A stretch of DNA of 64,000 bases from Leisingera sp. M658 (GTDB lineage Bacteria > Pseudomonadota > Alphaproteobacteria > Rhodobacterales > Rhodobacteraceae), in contig NZ_CP083546.1 of the NCBI RefSeq assembly GCF_025144145.1, forward strand, positions 2,558,501-2,622,500. Reading direction: 5' to 3'. The position numbers were made by a program, and so were the translations under genes. Shown here piece by piece: positions 62,849 to 64,000 of this stretch. Each line of letters begins with the position of its first letter. Positions within the stretch are counted from its first letter, which is position 1. The notes under the pieces are model-generated. The model worked only from the letters and a program-made list of their open reading frames with translations. It did not search any database and was not told the DNA's origin.

Positions 62849-64000
62849 TCAGCCGCCTTCCTCCTCCAGCCGCACCAGCGCCGCGCCAGCCTCGACCTGG
62901 TCGCCAGCGGCGGCAAGCACCTCAGCCACCACACCGTCGCGCGCGGCCAGCAGCGAATGCTCCATCTTCATCGCTTCCAGAATAGCCAGCCTGTCGCCCT
63001 CTGCCACCGGCTGGCCGGCTTTGGCAAATACAGCTTTGACCAGCCCCGGCATCGGCGCCTCAACCACATTGCTGTCGCCGCCTGCAGCCGCATCACGATC
63101 CAGCGGATCCACAACGGCAAATTCCAGGCCATAAGCGTCAAACACCGTGATCAGCGGGCCGGCCTGCGAGGTTACAGGCATCCGGCGCCCGTCAATGCGC
63201 CAATGGCCCTGGCTGCGCTCGGCCAGCACGGTTTCACCATTCACCGACCACAGCTGCCGGTCCGGCCCGTCCACCTGCACGTCAGCTGTGAACTCCTCCT
63301 CCAAATGGCTGAGCGTAACAGCGCGGTGCAGCGGCGCCCAAAGCGTGAAACCGGTCTCCGGCGCGGCGTCCACCAGGCCAAGTGCCACCATACCGGCGGC
63401 CGCTTTGTGGCGCAGCTCAGTCTTTGGCGCAGCCACCAATGCCTCCAGATCGCGGGCGATCAGGCCGGTGTCCACGTCGCCCCGCGCAAACCCTTCGTGC
63501 GCTGCCAGCGCGCCGAGGAAAGCAAGGTTGGTGACGGTGCCGCCCACCTGGGTTTCTTCCAGCGCACGGGCCAAACGGGACAGCGCCACCTTACGGGTGG
63601 AGCCATGCACGATCACCTTGGCAATCATCGGGTCATACCAGGGGCTGATGGCGTCGCCTGCCCGCACGCCGCTGTCGGCGCGGCATTCGGCCGGGAAAGA
63701 CAAATGGGTCAGCGTGCCGGTGGCCGGAAGAAAGCCCTTAGGCACGTCTTCCGCATAAAGCCGCGCTTCAAACGCGTGTCCGGTGATCGTCAGATCTTCC
63801 TGCCGGGCAGGCAGGCGCTCACCTGAGGCGACCCGCAACTGCCACTCCACCAGATCGACACCGGTGATCAGTTCGGTCACCGGATGCTCCACCTGCAGGC
63901 GGGTGTTCATTTCCATGAACCAGAAGCCGTCGGTGCGCAGCCCGTCCGAGCCATCGACGATGAATTCGACGGTGCCTGCCCCCCTGTAACCGATCGCCTC
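62849..64000 (-). CDS. liuD: 3-methylcrotonyl-CoA carboxylase alpha subunit, C-terminal part
   Basis: The frame is open to the window edge, so the N-terminal half of the biotin carboxylase domain is missing. Visible: FWFMEMNTRLQVEHPVTELI, the end of biotin carboxylase, the BT domain, and the biotinyl Lys in AILEAMKMEHSLLAA near the C-terminus. Context (HMG-CoA lyase, hydratase) favours MCC over acetyl- or propionyl-CoA carboxylase. Biotin would be attached by BirA (42150). Confidence 0.9.
   Translation of the reverse strand, partial: EAIGYRGAGTVEFIVDGSDGLRTDGFWFMEMNTRLQVEHPVTELITGVDLVEWQLRVASGERLPARQEDLTITGHAFEARLYAEDVPKGFLPATGTLTHLSFPAECRADSGVRAGDAISPWYDPMIAKVIVHGSTRKVALSRLARALEETQVGGTVTNLAFLGALAAHEGFARGDVDTGLIARDLEALVAAPKTELRHKAAAGMVALGLVDAAPETGFTLWAPLHRAVTLSHLEEEFTADVQVDGPDRQLWSVNGETVLAERSQGHWRIDGRRMPVTSQAGPLITVFDAYGLEFAVVDPLDRDAAAGGDSNVVEAPMPGLVKAVFAKAGQPVAEGDRLAILEAMKMEHSLLAARDGVVAEVLAAAGDQVEAGAALVRLEEEGG

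Overview
The window is GC-rich chromosomal DNA of an alphaproteobacterium, most likely from the marine Roseobacter group (Rhodobacterales, in the range of Leisingera, Phaeobacter or Ruegeria). The main reasons are the codon usage, a 14-gene nuo (complex I) operon carrying the accessory genes typical of Rhodobacteraceae (DUF5333-like, DUF5337-like, MAPEG and CMD-like genes), two Hint-domain proteins, RNase J next to coaX and birA, and the order dnaB-alr-mlaEF-radA-cvpA. I saw no rRNA, tRNA, CRISPR array, prophage or transposase. The species call is inference from gene content.

Left part (1-17.9 kb, almost all plus strand). The end of dnaB is followed by alr and a lipid-transport ABC pair (MlaE permease, MlaF ATPase). 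Two small AT-rich unknown genes sit at the junctions of that pair. Next come a PqiA-like membrane protein, a membrane/coiled-coil protein, radA and cvpA. A regulatory region with a perfect TTAA-N7-TTAA (CtrA-type) site leads to a Hint-domain protein. Then follow a selenium-binding protein/methanethiol-oxidase homologue with a membrane partner, purF, a DUF2199 protein, a PilP-like small protein, an SDR protein and the surE-pcm-nlpD stationary-phase/envelope block.

Middle part (17.9-42.9 kb, mixed strands). It holds a DUF815 AAA+ ATPase; a MarR regulator divergent from a monooxygenase-like and a membrane gene, with two identical palindromic operators between them; tatABC; a WYL regulator; a GNAT; an FbpC-type ATPase without partners; an ArsM-type methyltransferase; an AlkD-like repair protein; a second SDR protein and a second Hint-domain protein. 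A two-component cluster follows (CHASE histidine kinase, single-domain response regulator, convergent hybrid kinase), then prfC, a glycosyltransferase with an unknown partner, a DEAD-box helicase, and the minus-strand genes rnj, coaX and birA.

Right part (42.9-64 kb, minus strand). The complete nuo operon runs from nuoA (60.9 kb) to nuoN (43.0 kb) and carries nine extra genes. One of these is a 48-codon ORF exactly filling the nuoC-nuoD gap, coupled at both ends. The window ends in a leucine-catabolism (liu) cluster: methylglutaconyl-CoA hydratase, HMG-CoA lyase and the start-truncated MCC alpha subunit.

The most unusual theme is a set of small, AT-rich genes fitted with overlapping start and stop codons into conserved operons (mla and nuo) without damaging the host genes. 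Two families of intergenic repeats, each seen twice, form a second theme.
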